Part shown: piece by piece, positions 1 through 8,249 of the stretch | Numbering within the stretch: the first letter of the stretch is position 1 | Layout: each line of letters opens with the position of its first letter | Assembly: GCA_004555915.1 (NCBI GenBank) | Contig: SFJM01000009.1 | Location: forward strand, 1-64,000 | Length of the DNA: 64,000 bases | Direction of reading: 5' to 3' | From: Clostridiales bacterium | GTDB taxonomy: Bacteria > Bacillota > Clostridia > Oscillospirales > Butyricicoccaceae | The notes under the pieces: generated by a model | Told to the model about the DNA's origin: nothing | Databases searched by the model: none | Seen by the model: the letters and a program-made list of their open reading frames with translations, nothing else | Program-made: the position numbers and the translations under genes

Positions 1-1
1 G

Positions 2-26
2 TGGACTGTATCCCGAAAAACGGACA
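2..26 (+). repeat. IS3 left terminal inverted repeat
   Basis: A 25-base end beginning TGGACTGTATCCCG. It matches the reverse complement of 1267-1291 with a few mismatches, and the TG...CA ends are typical of IS3 elements. Confidence 0.88.
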
Positions 27-80
27 ATGAAAAAAGATACCTCCTATTGTAGAATAGAAACTACAGTAGGAGGTATTTGA

Positions 81-383
81 ATGTCAAGACAATATACAAA
101 GATAGAACCGTATGCAGAAGAAATCTTCCGCCGCAAAGGAGACGGTGAAACATACCGAGAGATTGGGAGAAGTCTGGGATTGAGCAAAGAACAAGTGAAA
201 GGTTTTGTTAAACGGCAGCATCGAAAAGCACGTCAATTAGCTAACGGATATATTCCATTGCCTAAGGGCCGTCCCAGAAAAGATTCACAGAATACAGATA
301 TTCAAAAAGATAATGAGATCGCAAAGCTTAAAATGCAGGTGGAATTACTGCGAAATTTTCAATACGAAGCTGGAAGGAAGTGA
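81..383 (+). CDS. IS3-family transposase OrfA (HTH protein)
   Basis: This 100-residue protein has a helix-turn-helix around residues 20-50 (YREIGRSLGLSKEQVKGFVK) followed by a basic stretch and a leucine-containing C-terminal helix, as expected of the DNA-binding OrfA subunit of IS3 elements. A strong AGGAGG site sits just upstream of the ATG. Its stop codon overlaps the GTG start of OrfB in the tetranucleotide GTGA (380-383). I see no obvious A-rich slippery heptamer, so OrfB may be made by stop/start coupling rather than by the usual -1 frameshift. Confidence 0.9.
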   Translation: MSRQYTKIEPYAEEIFRRKGDGETYREIGRSLGLSKEQVKGFVKRQHRKARQLANGYIPLPKGRPRKDSQNTDIQKDNEIAKLKMQVELLRNFQYEAGRK

Positions 384-1231
384 CAATCAAATATCGAGTT
401 ATTGAACGTTTTAGAGGGAAATACAGCATCTCAGATATGTGTAATTTTTTTGAGGTATCCAGAAGTGGCTATTATGACTGGCGCAACAGACAGCATCGGG
501 AAGACAAAGATCAATGGCTGATTGATATGGTTGTGGAATGCCAGAGCGCCTGTATGCAAACCTATGGAATCCGTCGCGTAAAACGCTGGATTCAGCGAAA
601 TAAGGGGAAAACAGTAAATTTAAAGGCTATTTTACGGATTATGCGAAAGCTTGATCTACTTGCTCAAATCCGAAGAAGGAAACCATATTCACATTACAAA
701 AGGGCAGCACATAAATACAACAACATTTTGCAGCGGAGATTCGATCAGAAACACGCAAACAAATTCTGGGCTACTGACATTACTTATATACCGACAAAAA
801 GTGGCATGGTTTATCTCTGCGCTGTTATTGATCTTTGCGGGAAGATGGTAATTTCCTGGAGAGTCGGAAATGATATGACGGCATCACTGGTAACGGATAC
901 TGTGCGTGATGCTCTGGAATTAGAAAAGGTCACTGATGGACTCACACTCCACAGTGACCAGGGATCTCAATACACTTCCCATGAGTATTTTGATCTGAGT
1001 AAAGAATATCACTTTAAACCTTCTATGTCCAGTCCTGGATGTCCTTATGACAATGCTGCTATGGAAAATTTCTTCGGAACTTTTAAGACAGAATGTCTAT
1101 ATCGTTCAGATTACTCAACCAGATCCGATATTGAACGGTTGGTTTCTGAGTATGTCCATTTCTACAATTTTCAACGGATCAATATGAAAAACGGTCTCAC
1201 TCCTTTTGAAATCAGGAGCAAGACCGCGTAA
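380..1231 (+). CDS. IS3-family transposase OrfB (DDE integrase core)
   Basis: This 283-residue protein carries the catalytic core of IS3 transposases. An N-terminal HTH_21-like segment (residues 1-110) precedes the rve integrase fold. The DDE triad is visible as the Asp of ATDITYIP, the Asp of LHSDQGSQYTS and the Glu of MENFFGTFKTE. Length is normal for the family. The start is GTG, overlapping the OrfA stop by four bases. It catalyses strand transfer of the element, probably as an OrfAB assembly. No frameshift or stop interrupts the frame. Confidence 0.93.
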   Translation: MTIKYRVIERFRGKYSISDMCNFFEVSRSGYYDWRNRQHREDKDQWLIDMVVECQSACMQTYGIRRVKRWIQRNKGKTVNLKAILRIMRKLDLLAQIRRRKPYSHYKRAAHKYNNILQRRFDQKHANKFWATDITYIPTKSGMVYLCAVIDLCGKMVISWRVGNDMTASLVTDTVRDALELEKVTDGLTLHSDQGSQYTSHEYFDLSKEYHFKPSMSSPGCPYDNAAMENFFGTFKTECLYRSDYSTRSDIERLVSEYVHFYNFQRINMKNGLTPFEIRSKTA

Positions 1232-2928
1232 TGTCTCGTTATTCTACGATAGGTGTTTTCTTTTTTTGTCTGTTCAACAGGGTACAGTCCATGGCTGCTG
1301 ACGGTGGTATCAATCGAACGGATTGCCGAACGCAGCGGCAGAACCGCAGACGGGGATACGCTCAGCTCGTCAATGCCGATGGCCAGGAAGGTCTCGGTCA
1401 GGCTGACATCCGCGCCAAGCTCGCCGCAGATACCAATCCAGATACCTGCCTTATGAGCATTATCTGCTGCCATCTTCAGCATGCGCAGCACTGCCGGATG
1501 ATGGGAATCAAAGAAGCGATCCAGATTATTGCCCTGACGGTCTACTGCCAGCGTGTACTGGGTCAGGTCATTGGTGCCTACAGAGAAGAAGTCTACTTCC
1601 TTTGCCAGACGGTCAGACATCATAACTGCGGACGGGGTCTCAATCATGATACCCAGCTCTACATTCTCATCAAACGGAATTTCTTCCCGGCGCAGCTCTG
1701 CCTTGACAGCTTCACAGATGCGCTTGATTTCCTGAACCTCCCATACGGAAGTAATCATCGGGAACATAATCGCAATCTTGCCATATGCGGAAGCACGGTA
1801 CAGGGCACGCAGCTGGGTCTTAAAGACTTCCGGACGGGTCAGGCAGATACGGATGGCACGCAGGCCCATTGCCGGGTTTTCTTCCTTGTCCAGCTGGAAA
1901 TAATCCGCCTGCTTGTCCGCGCCGATATCCAGGGTACGGATGATGACACGCTTGCCGCCCATGCGCTCCGCTACGTTCTTATATGCCTGGAACTGCTGCT
2001 CCTCGGTCGGATAATCGTCATTCTGCAGATACAGGAATTCCGAACGGAACAGGCCGATGCCGCCGCCGTCATTTGCCAGTACCGGGTCCACATCATCCGG
2101 GGAACCGATATTGCAGTATACCATGACCTTACGGCCGTCAATGGTCACATTTTCCTTGCCCTTGAGCTGGTCCAGCAGCTCCTTGAGGGCATTCTGCTTT
2201 GCCTGTTTCTTGAGCAGGCGTTCACTGGTCACAGCATCCGGCTCAACGGCAACCTCACCGGTCTCACCGTCGATGATGGCGTTTTTGCCTTCCAGGCTTT
2301 CTTTCAGCGCATCACCCACGCCGATGATTGCCGGGATACCCATGGTACGTGCCAGAATCGCGGTATGGCTGTTGCCGGAACCGCCGGAGGTAACAAAGCC
2401 CAGAATCTTGGACTTGTCCAGCTGGACGGTCTCAGACGGAGCCAAGTCATCGGATGCCAGGATTACCGGCACATCCGAATCAATGCCGCCTGCCACAACA
2501 CCCTGCAGGATGCCAATGACACGGCTGGAAATATCCTTTACATCGGCTGCACGTGCCTGCATATAGGCATCATCCATGGCAGCCAGCATAGCGGCAAACT
2601 GCTCTGCTACCTGGGATACGGCATATTCTGCATTGACGCCTTCGCCTTCAATCATATCATTGATGCCGTCAACATAATCCAGATCCTCCAGCATCATCTG
2701 ATGTGCTTCAAACAGGGCAGCACCTTCCTCGCCGACCTCTGCCACTGCCTTCTCATACAGTGCAGCCAACTGCTCCATCGCAGTGGAACGTGCGTCCTCA
2801 AACCGCTGCTTTTCTGCCGCAGTATCTGCTACTTCAGTCTTGACGATTTCTCCGCCGCCCCGGCGATAAAAATACACCGGACCGTTTGCTACACCCTTTG
2901 AAACACCTTTTCCCTGAATTGTGTACAT
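1171..2928 (-). CDS. ptsI: Phosphotransferase system enzyme I, C-terminus replaced by IS sequence
   Basis: Enzyme I takes phosphate from phosphoenolpyruvate and passes it to HPr, the first step of PTS sugar uptake. The N-terminal domain holds the phospho-histidine segment GGSGNSHTAILARTMGIP (His188); the PEP-binding barrel follows with FFSVGTNDLTQYTLAVDR and the active-site Cys of GICGELGAD. Native sequence ends at base 1292, near SIDTTVSSH. The remaining 39 codons are read through the IS right end and stop inside the element. Related clostridial enzymes often end close to this point, so the fusion may cost only a few residues and leave a working enzyme with a foreign tail; this is inference. 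It lies 54 bp downstream of ptsH. The IS has separated the gene from its native terminator. Confidence 0.93.
   Translation of the reverse strand: MYTIQGKGVSKGVANGPVYFYRRGGGEIVKTEVADTAAEKQRFEDARSTAMEQLAALYEKAVAEVGEEGAALFEAHQMMLEDLDYVDGINDMIEGEGVNAEYAVSQVAEQFAAMLAAMDDAYMQARAADVKDISSRVIGILQGVVAGGIDSDVPVILASDDLAPSETVQLDKSKILGFVTSGGSGNSHTAILARTMGIPAIIGVGDALKESLEGKNAIIDGETGEVAVEPDAVTSERLLKKQAKQNALKELLDQLKGKENVTIDGRKVMVYCNIGSPDDVDPVLANDGGGIGLFRSEFLYLQNDDYPTEEQQFQAYKNVAERMGGKRVIIRTLDIGADKQADYFQLDKEENPAMGLRAIRICLTRPEVFKTQLRALYRASAYGKIAIMFPMITSVWEVQEIKRICEAVKAELRREEIPFDENVELGIMIETPSAVMMSDRLAKEVDFFSVGTNDLTQYTLAVDRQGNNLDRFFDSHHPAVLRMLKMAADNAHKAGIWIGICGELGADVSLTETFLAIGIDELSVSPSAVLPLRSAIRSIDTTVSSHGLYPVEQTKKENTYRRITRHYAVLLLISKGVRPFFILIR
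1267..1291 (-). repeat. IS3 right terminal inverted repeat
   Basis: The reverse complement begins TGGACTGTACCC, matching the left end. The last IS base is 1291; ptsI sequence starts at 1292. Confidence 0.88.
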
Positions 2929-2982
2929 AGAAATGCATCCTCTCTTTCCAATTACTGATTCTTCCTTACCTGTCCGCGCCGA

Positions 2983-3240
2983 TCAGAGATTTTTCGAAAA
3001 AGCCTCTAACATGGCCAGAACTGCTTCGTTCTCATCCTCACCGTCCACACATACCGTGATCTGATCCCCGCAGTGTGCATCCAGCCGCATCAGCTGCATC
3101 ATACGCTTGGCATCCGCTGTGTGGCCATTCACCTCCATCCTGATTGCACTGGAAAACCGTCCGGCTTCCCGGCTCAGCATATTGGCTGGCCGTGCGTGAA
3201 TCCCGATTTCATCCTGAATGGTATAGCGAAATGTCTGCAT
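2983..3240 (-). CDS. ptsH: HPr phosphocarrier protein with Arg at position 46
   Basis: HPr carries phosphate from enzyme I to the sugar-specific EIIA proteins. The start chosen here gives 85 residues beginning MQTFRYTIQDEIGIHARPA, the usual HPr length, and puts the phospho-acceptor at His15 in GIHARPA. A longer frame open upstream lacks family similarity. Position 46, where Gram-positive HPr has the regulatory Ser phosphorylated by HPr kinase (KSIMGVMSL), is Arg here (AKRMMQLMRL). The protein should therefore serve transport but not Ser46-dependent CcpA signalling. It is the first gene of a ptsH-ptsI pair on the minus strand. Confidence 0.92.
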   Translation of the reverse strand: MQTFRYTIQDEIGIHARPANMLSREAGRFSSAIRMEVNGHTADAKRMMQLMRLDAHCGDQITVCVDGEDENEAVLAMLEAFSKNL

Positions 3241-3734
3241 TCTGTCTTTCCGTCCTTCCCATACGCAACTCCACACCATTTTTACATACAGAAACAAACA
3301 GAGAAGTGCGGTATGCTGCTGCCCTTTCTCCGTCAGAAGGCACTGATATGCCCTTAAAAATAAAAATGCCAAATAAGCACAGCCGGATTTTGTCCTTTTT
3401 CCCCTGTGTTATTTGGTTTTTGCTCTGATCTGATGAACAGATCTGCTACTCTATTCTATTGTATTTTATCTATTCCGTTTTCATATTATCCGTTTTTTCC
3501 GAATATGTCAAGAATTTCCGCCTGGAATATAGTTATTTTGCCAATATAACCAAATTATTTCTTTGGTTTTTATGCAGCTTGACGACCATGCGATCTGCAT
3601 GCAAACGTTTGCATTATACAATTATTCAGACATTTTATATAGGAATATACCTTTTAACTGTGATAATTTCATACAAATAAATCAATTTATTTTGTATCAA
3701 CCTTACAAATATTATGACAATTTTTAGTCTATTA
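3241..3734. other. AT-rich intergenic region upstream of ptsH
   Basis: About 500 bases with no convincing gene; short open frames here have no ribosome-binding site or family signature. A possible minus-strand ptsH promoter (TTGGCA, 18 bp, TATCAG) lies near 3350-3376. The rest is low-complexity AT-rich DNA between divergent transcription units. Confidence 0.5.
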
Positions 3735-3763
3735 TTGCTAATCTCATCATTCAGTGTTACAAT
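3735..3763 (+). promoter_or_regulatory. Sigma-A-type promoter of the AsrC-like gene
   Basis: TTGCTA (3735-3740) and TACAAT (3758-3763) are separated by 17 bp and lie about 80 bp before the start at 3842. Confidence 0.6.
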
Positions 3764-3841
3764 AACAAAAGAAAAAATCATCCGGCTTTTATCGGGAGTT
3801 TTCCCATCCAAAAAGATACTTATGAAAGAAGGTTTTTCTCC

Positions 3842-4786
3842 ATGCCAGTTACGCTCACCCCGGTAGGTACTGCTACCATCCCGCAGGAGGAGGTCCGCCG
3901 TGTCAAGGCCCTGGGCTGCCTGCACTGCAAGGGCACCGACCTGTTCAACTGCCGTGTCATCACCCGCAACGGCAAAATCACCACCGAAAACATGCAGCGC
4001 ATTGTGGATGCCGCAAACAAATTCGGCAACGGTGAACTGTGCTTTACCACCCGCCTGACCGTGGAAATCCAGCAGGTTCCCTTTGAAAAAATTGATGCGC
4101 TGCGTGCCTTCCTGGCAGAAGGCGGCCTGCAGACCGGCGGTACCGGCAAAAAGGTACGCCCAATTGTCTCCTGCAAGGGTACCACCTGCCAGTATGGCCT
4201 GCTGGATTCCTATGCCATTTCCGAAGAACTGCATGAACGGTTTTTCGTCGGCTATGGCTCCGTTGCCCTGCCCCACAAATTCAAGATTGCCGTAGGCGGC
4301 TGCCCGAACAACTGCATCAAGCCGAACCTGAATGATGTGGGCATTATGGGCCAGCGTGTACCGGAATTTGACGCAGATAAGTGCCGTGGCTGTGGCAAAT
4401 GCCAGTGTGAAAAGGCCTGTCCCGTAGGCGCTGCCAAGGTCATCGACGGCAAAATGCATGTTGACCCGGAAATCTGCACCCATTGCGGACGCTGCGTGGG
4501 CAAATGTCCGTTCCATGCCCGTGACAACGCAACCTACGGCTATCGCATTTATATCGGCGGACGCTGGGGCAAGAAGGTTGCGCCGGGCAGGCTGCTCGAC
4601 CCGATTTTTACCTCCAAGGACGAGGTTATGGAAATCGTGGAAAAGTGTCTCCTGCTGTTCCGTGACCAGGGCATCGACGGAGAACGGTTCTCGGATACCA
4701 TCAAGCGCCTTGGCTTTGAAAATGTACAGGAGCAGCTGCTGCATGGCGACCTGCTGGAGCGCAAGGCGGAGATCCTGGCAGATTAA
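3842..4786 (+). CDS. AsrC-like siroheme/4Fe-4S sulfite reductase family protein with ferredoxin insert
   Basis: The 314-residue protein combines the nitrite/sulfite reductase fold with a two-cluster ferredoxin. The siroheme-[4Fe-4S] ligands appear as Cys111 and Cys116 (SCKGTTCQYG) and Cys154 and Cys158 (GGCPNNC). A dicluster ferredoxin follows at roughly 179-225 (CRGCGKC and CTHCGRCVGKCP). Size and order match AsrC, the catalytic subunit of anaerobic sulfite reductase, but AsrA and AsrB electron-transfer partners are not adjacent. It is monocistronic with its own promoter and terminator. It could reduce sulfite or nitrite, or be a related siroheme-dependent enzyme with another substrate. The electron donor is unknown; ferredoxin is likely. 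Confidence 0.85.
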   Translation: MPVTLTPVGTATIPQEEVRRVKALGCLHCKGTDLFNCRVITRNGKITTENMQRIVDAANKFGNGELCFTTRLTVEIQQVPFEKIDALRAFLAEGGLQTGGTGKKVRPIVSCKGTTCQYGLLDSYAISEELHERFFVGYGSVALPHKFKIAVGGCPNNCIKPNLNDVGIMGQRVPEFDADKCRGCGKCQCEKACPVGAAKVIDGKMHVDPEICTHCGRCVGKCPFHARDNATYGYRIYIGGRWGKKVAPGRLLDPIFTSKDEVMEIVEKCLLLFRDQGIDGERFSDTIKRLGFENVQEQLLHGDLLERKAEILAD

Positions 4787-4805
4787 TCCGATATCATCAC
4801 AGAAA

Positions 4806-4843
4806 AAAGAGGGGCAATCCACATCGGTTCGCTCCTCTTTTCT
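4806..4843 (+). terminator. Rho-independent terminator after the AsrC-like gene
   Basis: An AAGAGGGGC arm pairs with GCTCCTCTT and is followed by TTCTGTTTG. Confidence 0.7.
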
Positions 4844-4877
4844 GTTTGTCATATTGCTATCGAAAAAACAGGATTTC

Positions 4878-5044
4878 AAAGCCTCCCTCTTGGAGGGAGG
4901 TGGCATTTGCGTCAGCAAATGACGGAGGGAGTAAAACACAAATCGGTGTATCAATCTTCCCCTCTGTACGAATCTGTAAAACGGATAGAACTCCCTCAGT
5001 CACGGCAAAGCCGTGACAGCTCCCTCCTCTGAGGGAGCCTTTTC
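4878..5044. repeat. MITE-like palindromic repeat, full-length copy A
   Basis: The outer ends AAAGCCTCCCTC and GAGGGAGCCTTTT form inverted repeats. Each end continues into its own hairpin lobe (left: GGCATTTGCGTCAGCAAATG; right: CAGTCACGGC...GCCGTGACAG), and both lobes finish in GGAGGGAGT or ACTCCCTC around a unique spacer. Related copies occur near 21.4, 35.5, 35.7 and 48.8 kb. No coding capacity. Confidence 0.8.
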
Positions 5045-5060
5045 TTATCTTAGCATTTAG

Positions 5061-6329
5061 TTACTGCATCAGGCCGTATTCCAGCTTTGCCGTGAGGATA
5101 CGTGCCACGCTGTCATTAATCTGGTCCTCGGTAATGGAGCCGCTGGCAACCGCCTCAGAAAGAGCCGTATAGGTCTCCTCTATGCTCTGGGGACACAGCA
5201 GCATATCCGCGCCCGCCTGTACCGCCTGTACCGCAGCCTGTCCGGCGGTATAGCTGTTGGTAATCGCCCCATCAGAGAGCTGGCCGGTCATGACAATGCC
5301 ATCATAGCCCATTTCCTCCCGCAGCAGACCGGTAATGACCTTGGAGGACAGGGAACAGGGAACCGAATCAAAGGCGATTGCGGTCATATTGGAAACCACG
5401 ATGCATGCGGCATCTGCCTTGATGCCCTCTGCAAACGGCAGCAGGTCACTGCTGCGGAATTCCTTCTGGGAACGGGCGGTGCTTACTGCCCCGTCTGCCG
5501 TGTCAGAATCCGTGCTTCCGGCACCCGGGAAATGGGACATGGCAGACATCACGCCATTTTCCTGCATGCCGGTGATTTCACTGCTCACCAGGCTGGAAAC
5601 CACTGCCGCATCGCTGCCAAAGGAACGGATTTTCAGGCCGGTATTGGCCTCATTGGATACCACATCCGCAACCGGTGCGAAATTCAGGTTAAAGCCCACA
5701 CCGCTGACCGCTGCTGCCAGTGTTTTGCCGATATCCCGGACTTCTTCCGCGTTGTTGGACTGTCCATAGACGGACATGTCCTCCACTGCTGCGGTACCCA
5801 GTACCGAAGCTGCCGGTGCATGGCTGCCGCCTTCCTCCGCAATGCCGGTAAACACCGGAATGCCCGCGCCTGCCGCCCGCGCATACTGCTGGGTATTGTC
5901 CAGCATCACGCTGGTCTGGTCCTTGCCCTGCAGGTTCCGGCTGGTATACAGGATACCGCCCACCGGTGTGGCTGTAATGGATGCTTTGGTGGAATCACCT
6001 GCACGGACCACATGATTATTGGAATCTGTCAGCACCTCCGGGGTGACAAACATCATCTGGTACAGCTTCTGCTCCAGCGTCATGCTGCTCACCAGCTCTT
6101 GTGCCCGCTTCTGTGCCGCAGTCTGCTCCTCCGGCTTTTCTTTCTTCTCCTGTACCTCTTCTGTATCTTCCTCACCGCTGCCGGCGCTTTGCCGTTCCTG
6201 TACGGCCCTTGCCAGAAATGCCGCGCCCTCCGGCGCACGCTCCGGATGGAACTGGATATATCCAATCGCTGCCGCACATACGATGATACATGCTGCCACC
6301 GGTATCAGCAGTAAATACCGTTTTTTCAT
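5061..6329 (-). CDS. Membrane-anchored GH3-fold protein lacking catalytic residues
   Basis: The start MKKRYLLLIPVAACI gives a signal-anchor helix (residues 2-24), an acidic Glu/Lys linker (about 45-75) and a GH3 N-terminal barrel like NagZ/YbbD beta-N-acetylglucosaminidases. Signature positions have changed. The family KHFPGHGDT..DSH loop reads SHFPGAGSTDSDTADG, so the catalytic His is Ala. The nucleophile Asp in the S/T-D-D/A-L motif is Gly (GYDGIVMTGQLSDG). The substrate-binding Asp of IDQEGG is Ala (GIAEEGG). The fold appears intact over full length with no frameshift. It is more likely a peptidoglycan-binding or regulatory pseudoenzyme than an active glucosaminidase. It acts outside the membrane. 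Confidence 0.85.
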   Translation of the reverse strand: MKKRYLLLIPVAACIIVCAAAIGYIQFHPERAPEGAAFLARAVQERQSAGSGEEDTEEVQEKKEKPEEQTAAQKRAQELVSSMTLEQKLYQMMFVTPEVLTDSNNHVVRAGDSTKASITATPVGGILYTSRNLQGKDQTSVMLDNTQQYARAAGAGIPVFTGIAEEGGSHAPAASVLGTAAVEDMSVYGQSNNAEEVRDIGKTLAAAVSGVGFNLNFAPVADVVSNEANTGLKIRSFGSDAAVVSSLVSSEITGMQENGVMSAMSHFPGAGSTDSDTADGAVSTARSQKEFRSSDLLPFAEGIKADAACIVVSNMTAIAFDSVPCSLSSKVITGLLREEMGYDGIVMTGQLSDGAITNSYTAGQAAVQAVQAGADMLLCPQSIEETYTALSEAVASGSITEDQINDSVARILTAKLEYGLMQ

Positions 6330-6399
6330 ATCTGATCCTCCCACTGAATGTTTCTGCTTTCAGTATACCGTATCTGCCGACAAATTTCTACCTGTTTTC

Positions 6400-6981
6400 T
6401 CACTTGTTTAACACATGCTCCCGGATATAGGCAAAGGTTTCGGTTTCCCCCTTTTCCGCCAGCATGGTCAGCATTTCTTCCAGCAGGGCTCGGGTTTCCG
6501 GATGCAGGATATAATGGCTTTTCGAGTGCTCATAGTATTCCAGTGGGGAAGCATCCGTGTACTTTTCCTTCTGATAGGTTTTACATGCCGCCACACGGTC
6601 ACAGAACATTTCCACCACATACCGCACCGGCATTTTCATCCCGGCCATAGGGCTGTCCTCATCCAGAGAATAATCAATCCAGTATTCCAGATGATGCTTG
6701 TTGCGGCCCTTATGGTGCAGCCATGCGCTGCTGTAGCCTTTATCCAGACGTTCCGCGGTATTCGGACTGCAATAGCCCTGAAAATACCGTACACCAGTCA
6801 TAAATTCCACCGGATTGTACTTGGACAGGTCATGCATCAGTCCCTGCCGGTATAAGCCCACCCGGAAGCAGTGCTGGCATACCAGCATGCGGTGATGGTT
6901 GATGGTACGCAGATGGCGCAGCCAGTTCGGCTGGTTTTCCGGCTCGGACAGTGCCGGAATGTGCAGCTCAAAGGACTTCAT
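6400..6981 (-). CDS. DUF5662 family protein
   Basis: This 193-residue protein has the His-rich pattern of DUF5662: INHHRMLVCQHCF, LMHDLSKYNPVEF, a downstream HHKGRNKHHLEYW and a C-terminal FCDRVAACKTY. The His and Asp residues look like metal ligands and resemble an HD-type phosphohydrolase arrangement, but no activity is established for the family to my knowledge. It is the downstream member of a compact minus-strand run with the genes at 6996 and 7338, with a 14-bp gap to the former. Start and length fit the family. Confidence 0.8.
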   Translation of the reverse strand: MKSFELHIPALSEPENQPNWLRHLRTINHHRMLVCQHCFRVGLYRQGLMHDLSKYNPVEFMTGVRYFQGYCSPNTAERLDKGYSSAWLHHKGRNKHHLEYWIDYSLDEDSPMAGMKMPVRYVVEMFCDRVAACKTYQKEKYTDASPLEYYEHSKSHYILHPETRALLEEMLTMLAEKGETETFAYIREHVLNK

Positions 6982-6995
6982 ATTTTCCCTCCGGT

Positions 6996-7319
6996 TTATG
7001 CTTCTGCCAGTGCATGGCAGCGGTTTTTCATTTCCTCATCATCCACCAGCGCCAGTGTCAGCGGCAGGCGCAGCTCGCCCAGGCAGAGGGCATCCGAAAT
7101 GGGATGGGTCTGGGCGCCCTCCCTGCCAAAGGAGCATTTGCACAGCGTCCAGTGGGTGCCCTGCAGCCCAAACTGCCGGGCAACAGACCGGGCAGTCTGT
7201 TCCAGTGTGGCCTGTGGTGCCTGCAGCATCATTTCCTCAATATATTCGGTTTTCAGTACCGGTGCATTGTCCTCCAACCAGATCAGCACCGCCCTGCCGC
7301 GCAGTTCTTCCTGATACAT
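6996..7319 (-). CDS. Hypothetical protein, 107 residues
   Basis: I do not recognise this protein. It is soluble, has no signal peptide or membrane segment, and contains a Trp-Cys-rich stretch (GTHWTLCKCSFGREG) after a predicted helical N-terminal half. It sits 14 bp upstream of the DUF5662 gene and 18 bp downstream of the DUF445 gene, so all three are probably co-transcribed. An AGGAGG site precedes the ATG, which supports it as a real gene. Confidence 0.65.
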   Translation of the reverse strand: MYQEELRGRAVLIWLEDNAPVLKTEYIEEMMLQAPQATLEQTARSVARQFGLQGTHWTLCKCSFGREGAQTHPISDALCLGELRLPLTLALVDDEEMKNRCHALAEA

Positions 7320-7337
7320 ATGAGATCCTCCTGTTCG

Positions 7338-8249
7338 TTAAAAAATCAGATTGAGCAGTCCGATGACAAAGCCTACCAGTGCACCCAGATTGATGACCGC
7401 ACCCAGCTCCTTTTTCATCACGGACATCACCAGATCCTCCAGCTCCTCCGGTTTGAGTGACATCACCTTTTGCTCTGCCACCTGTCTCAGATGCAGCAGC
7501 CGCAGCAGCTCTGCTGCCCTGCCTGTCACCAGCTTTTCATATACCTGCATCATAACATCCGTCAGGTCAATGTCTGCGTCCTGCAGGCTCTGGTTCATCT
7601 CTCCAATGCTCTTTTCCTCAGTTTCACTCCACAGCCGGGATACCTGCGGCGCCAGCAATGCCCCCACATTGCCCTCCAGATACCGGTCCACACTGCTGCG
7701 GATGGGCTCGGCAAAGCTGTCCAGCATATCGCCGCTGAGCATCATGCCAATCAAAGAACCAGACACCTTCTGGCGTACCGCCTCCAGTACCTTGCGGGAT
7801 ATGATTTCCCCCAGTCCCATATCCAGTACACGGTCTGCCACCAGATCGGTCAGCTTTTCCTGCATAACCGCCCGTCCGGTTTCATAGCCTGTTTCATCGG
7901 TAAACTGCAGGCACAGCTCCTTCAGCGGAACATGTTCCTTTTCCTGCAGCAGATTGTCTATGCTGATGCGCAGCTGGTTCTGCACCTCATCGGACAGCAG
8001 CATGCGCTTCAAATCTTCTTCTGTCAGCAGCGTATCGCCAACCACGCCGCCAATTGCCTTTGCCAGACGTTCCTGTCCCTTTGGGATAATACCCGGTGTA
8101 AACGGAAGCTGTCTGCCGAACAGGTATACCGGACGCAGCGGGCGGAACAGCATTTTTACTGCGATATAATTGGTACAGTAACCAATAACGGCGCCGATGA
8201 CCGGACCGGAAAGAAAATGAATGAGTTCCAAACGATTCCATCCTTTCAT
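7338..8249 (-). CDS. DUF445 family membrane protein (YheB-like)
   Basis: The 303-residue protein starts with GPVIGAVIGYCTNYIAVKMLFRP, the hallmark N-terminal membrane segment of DUF445 proteins, followed by LPFTPGIIPKGQERLAKAIG. The middle is a long helical region (about 60-270), and a second hydrophobic segment closes the protein (LGALVGFVIGLLNLIF). B. subtilis YheB is a relative; the cellular role is poorly defined. It leads the three-gene minus-strand unit 8249-6400. An AAAGGATGG-type site precedes the ATG. Confidence 0.85.
   Translation of the reverse strand: MKGWNRLELIHFLSGPVIGAVIGYCTNYIAVKMLFRPLRPVYLFGRQLPFTPGIIPKGQERLAKAIGGVVGDTLLTEEDLKRMLLSDEVQNQLRISIDNLLQEKEHVPLKELCLQFTDETGYETGRAVMQEKLTDLVADRVLDMGLGEIISRKVLEAVRQKVSGSLIGMMLSGDMLDSFAEPIRSSVDRYLEGNVGALLAPQVSRLWSETEEKSIGEMNQSLQDADIDLTDVMMQVYEKLVTGRAAELLRLLHLRQVAEQKVMSLKPEELEDLVMSVMKKELGAVINLGALVGFVIGLLNLIF

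Larger units (their letters stand above)
2..1291 (+). mobile_element. Complete IS3-family insertion sequence inside ptsI
   Basis: The element is bounded by imperfect 25-bp inverted repeats that both read inward from TGGACTGTA, and it carries two overlapping transposase frames, the layout of the IS3 family. Both ends and the DDE residues are intact, so it may be active. Its right end lies inside the coding sequence of ptsI, whose reading frame continues into the IS. The left flank is a single base in this window, so the target duplication cannot be checked; the g at position 1 would fit a 3-bp tgg duplication, but that is weak. IS3 membership is secure; I cannot assign the subgroup. Confidence 0.93.

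Noticed and set aside
380..383. Programmed -1 frameshift site in the IS
   Set aside because: No slippery A-rich heptamer is visible near the overlap; the GTGA stop/start overlap explains OrfB translation.
1231..2901. Long plus-strand open frames opposite ptsI, purL, GH2 and other large genes
   Set aside because: They have no family features or ribosome-binding sites and are shadows of codon bias in the real genes on the other strand.
3459..3680. Small open frame between ptsH and the AsrC-like gene
   Set aside because: AT-rich low-complexity translation, no ribosome-binding site, no conserved pattern.
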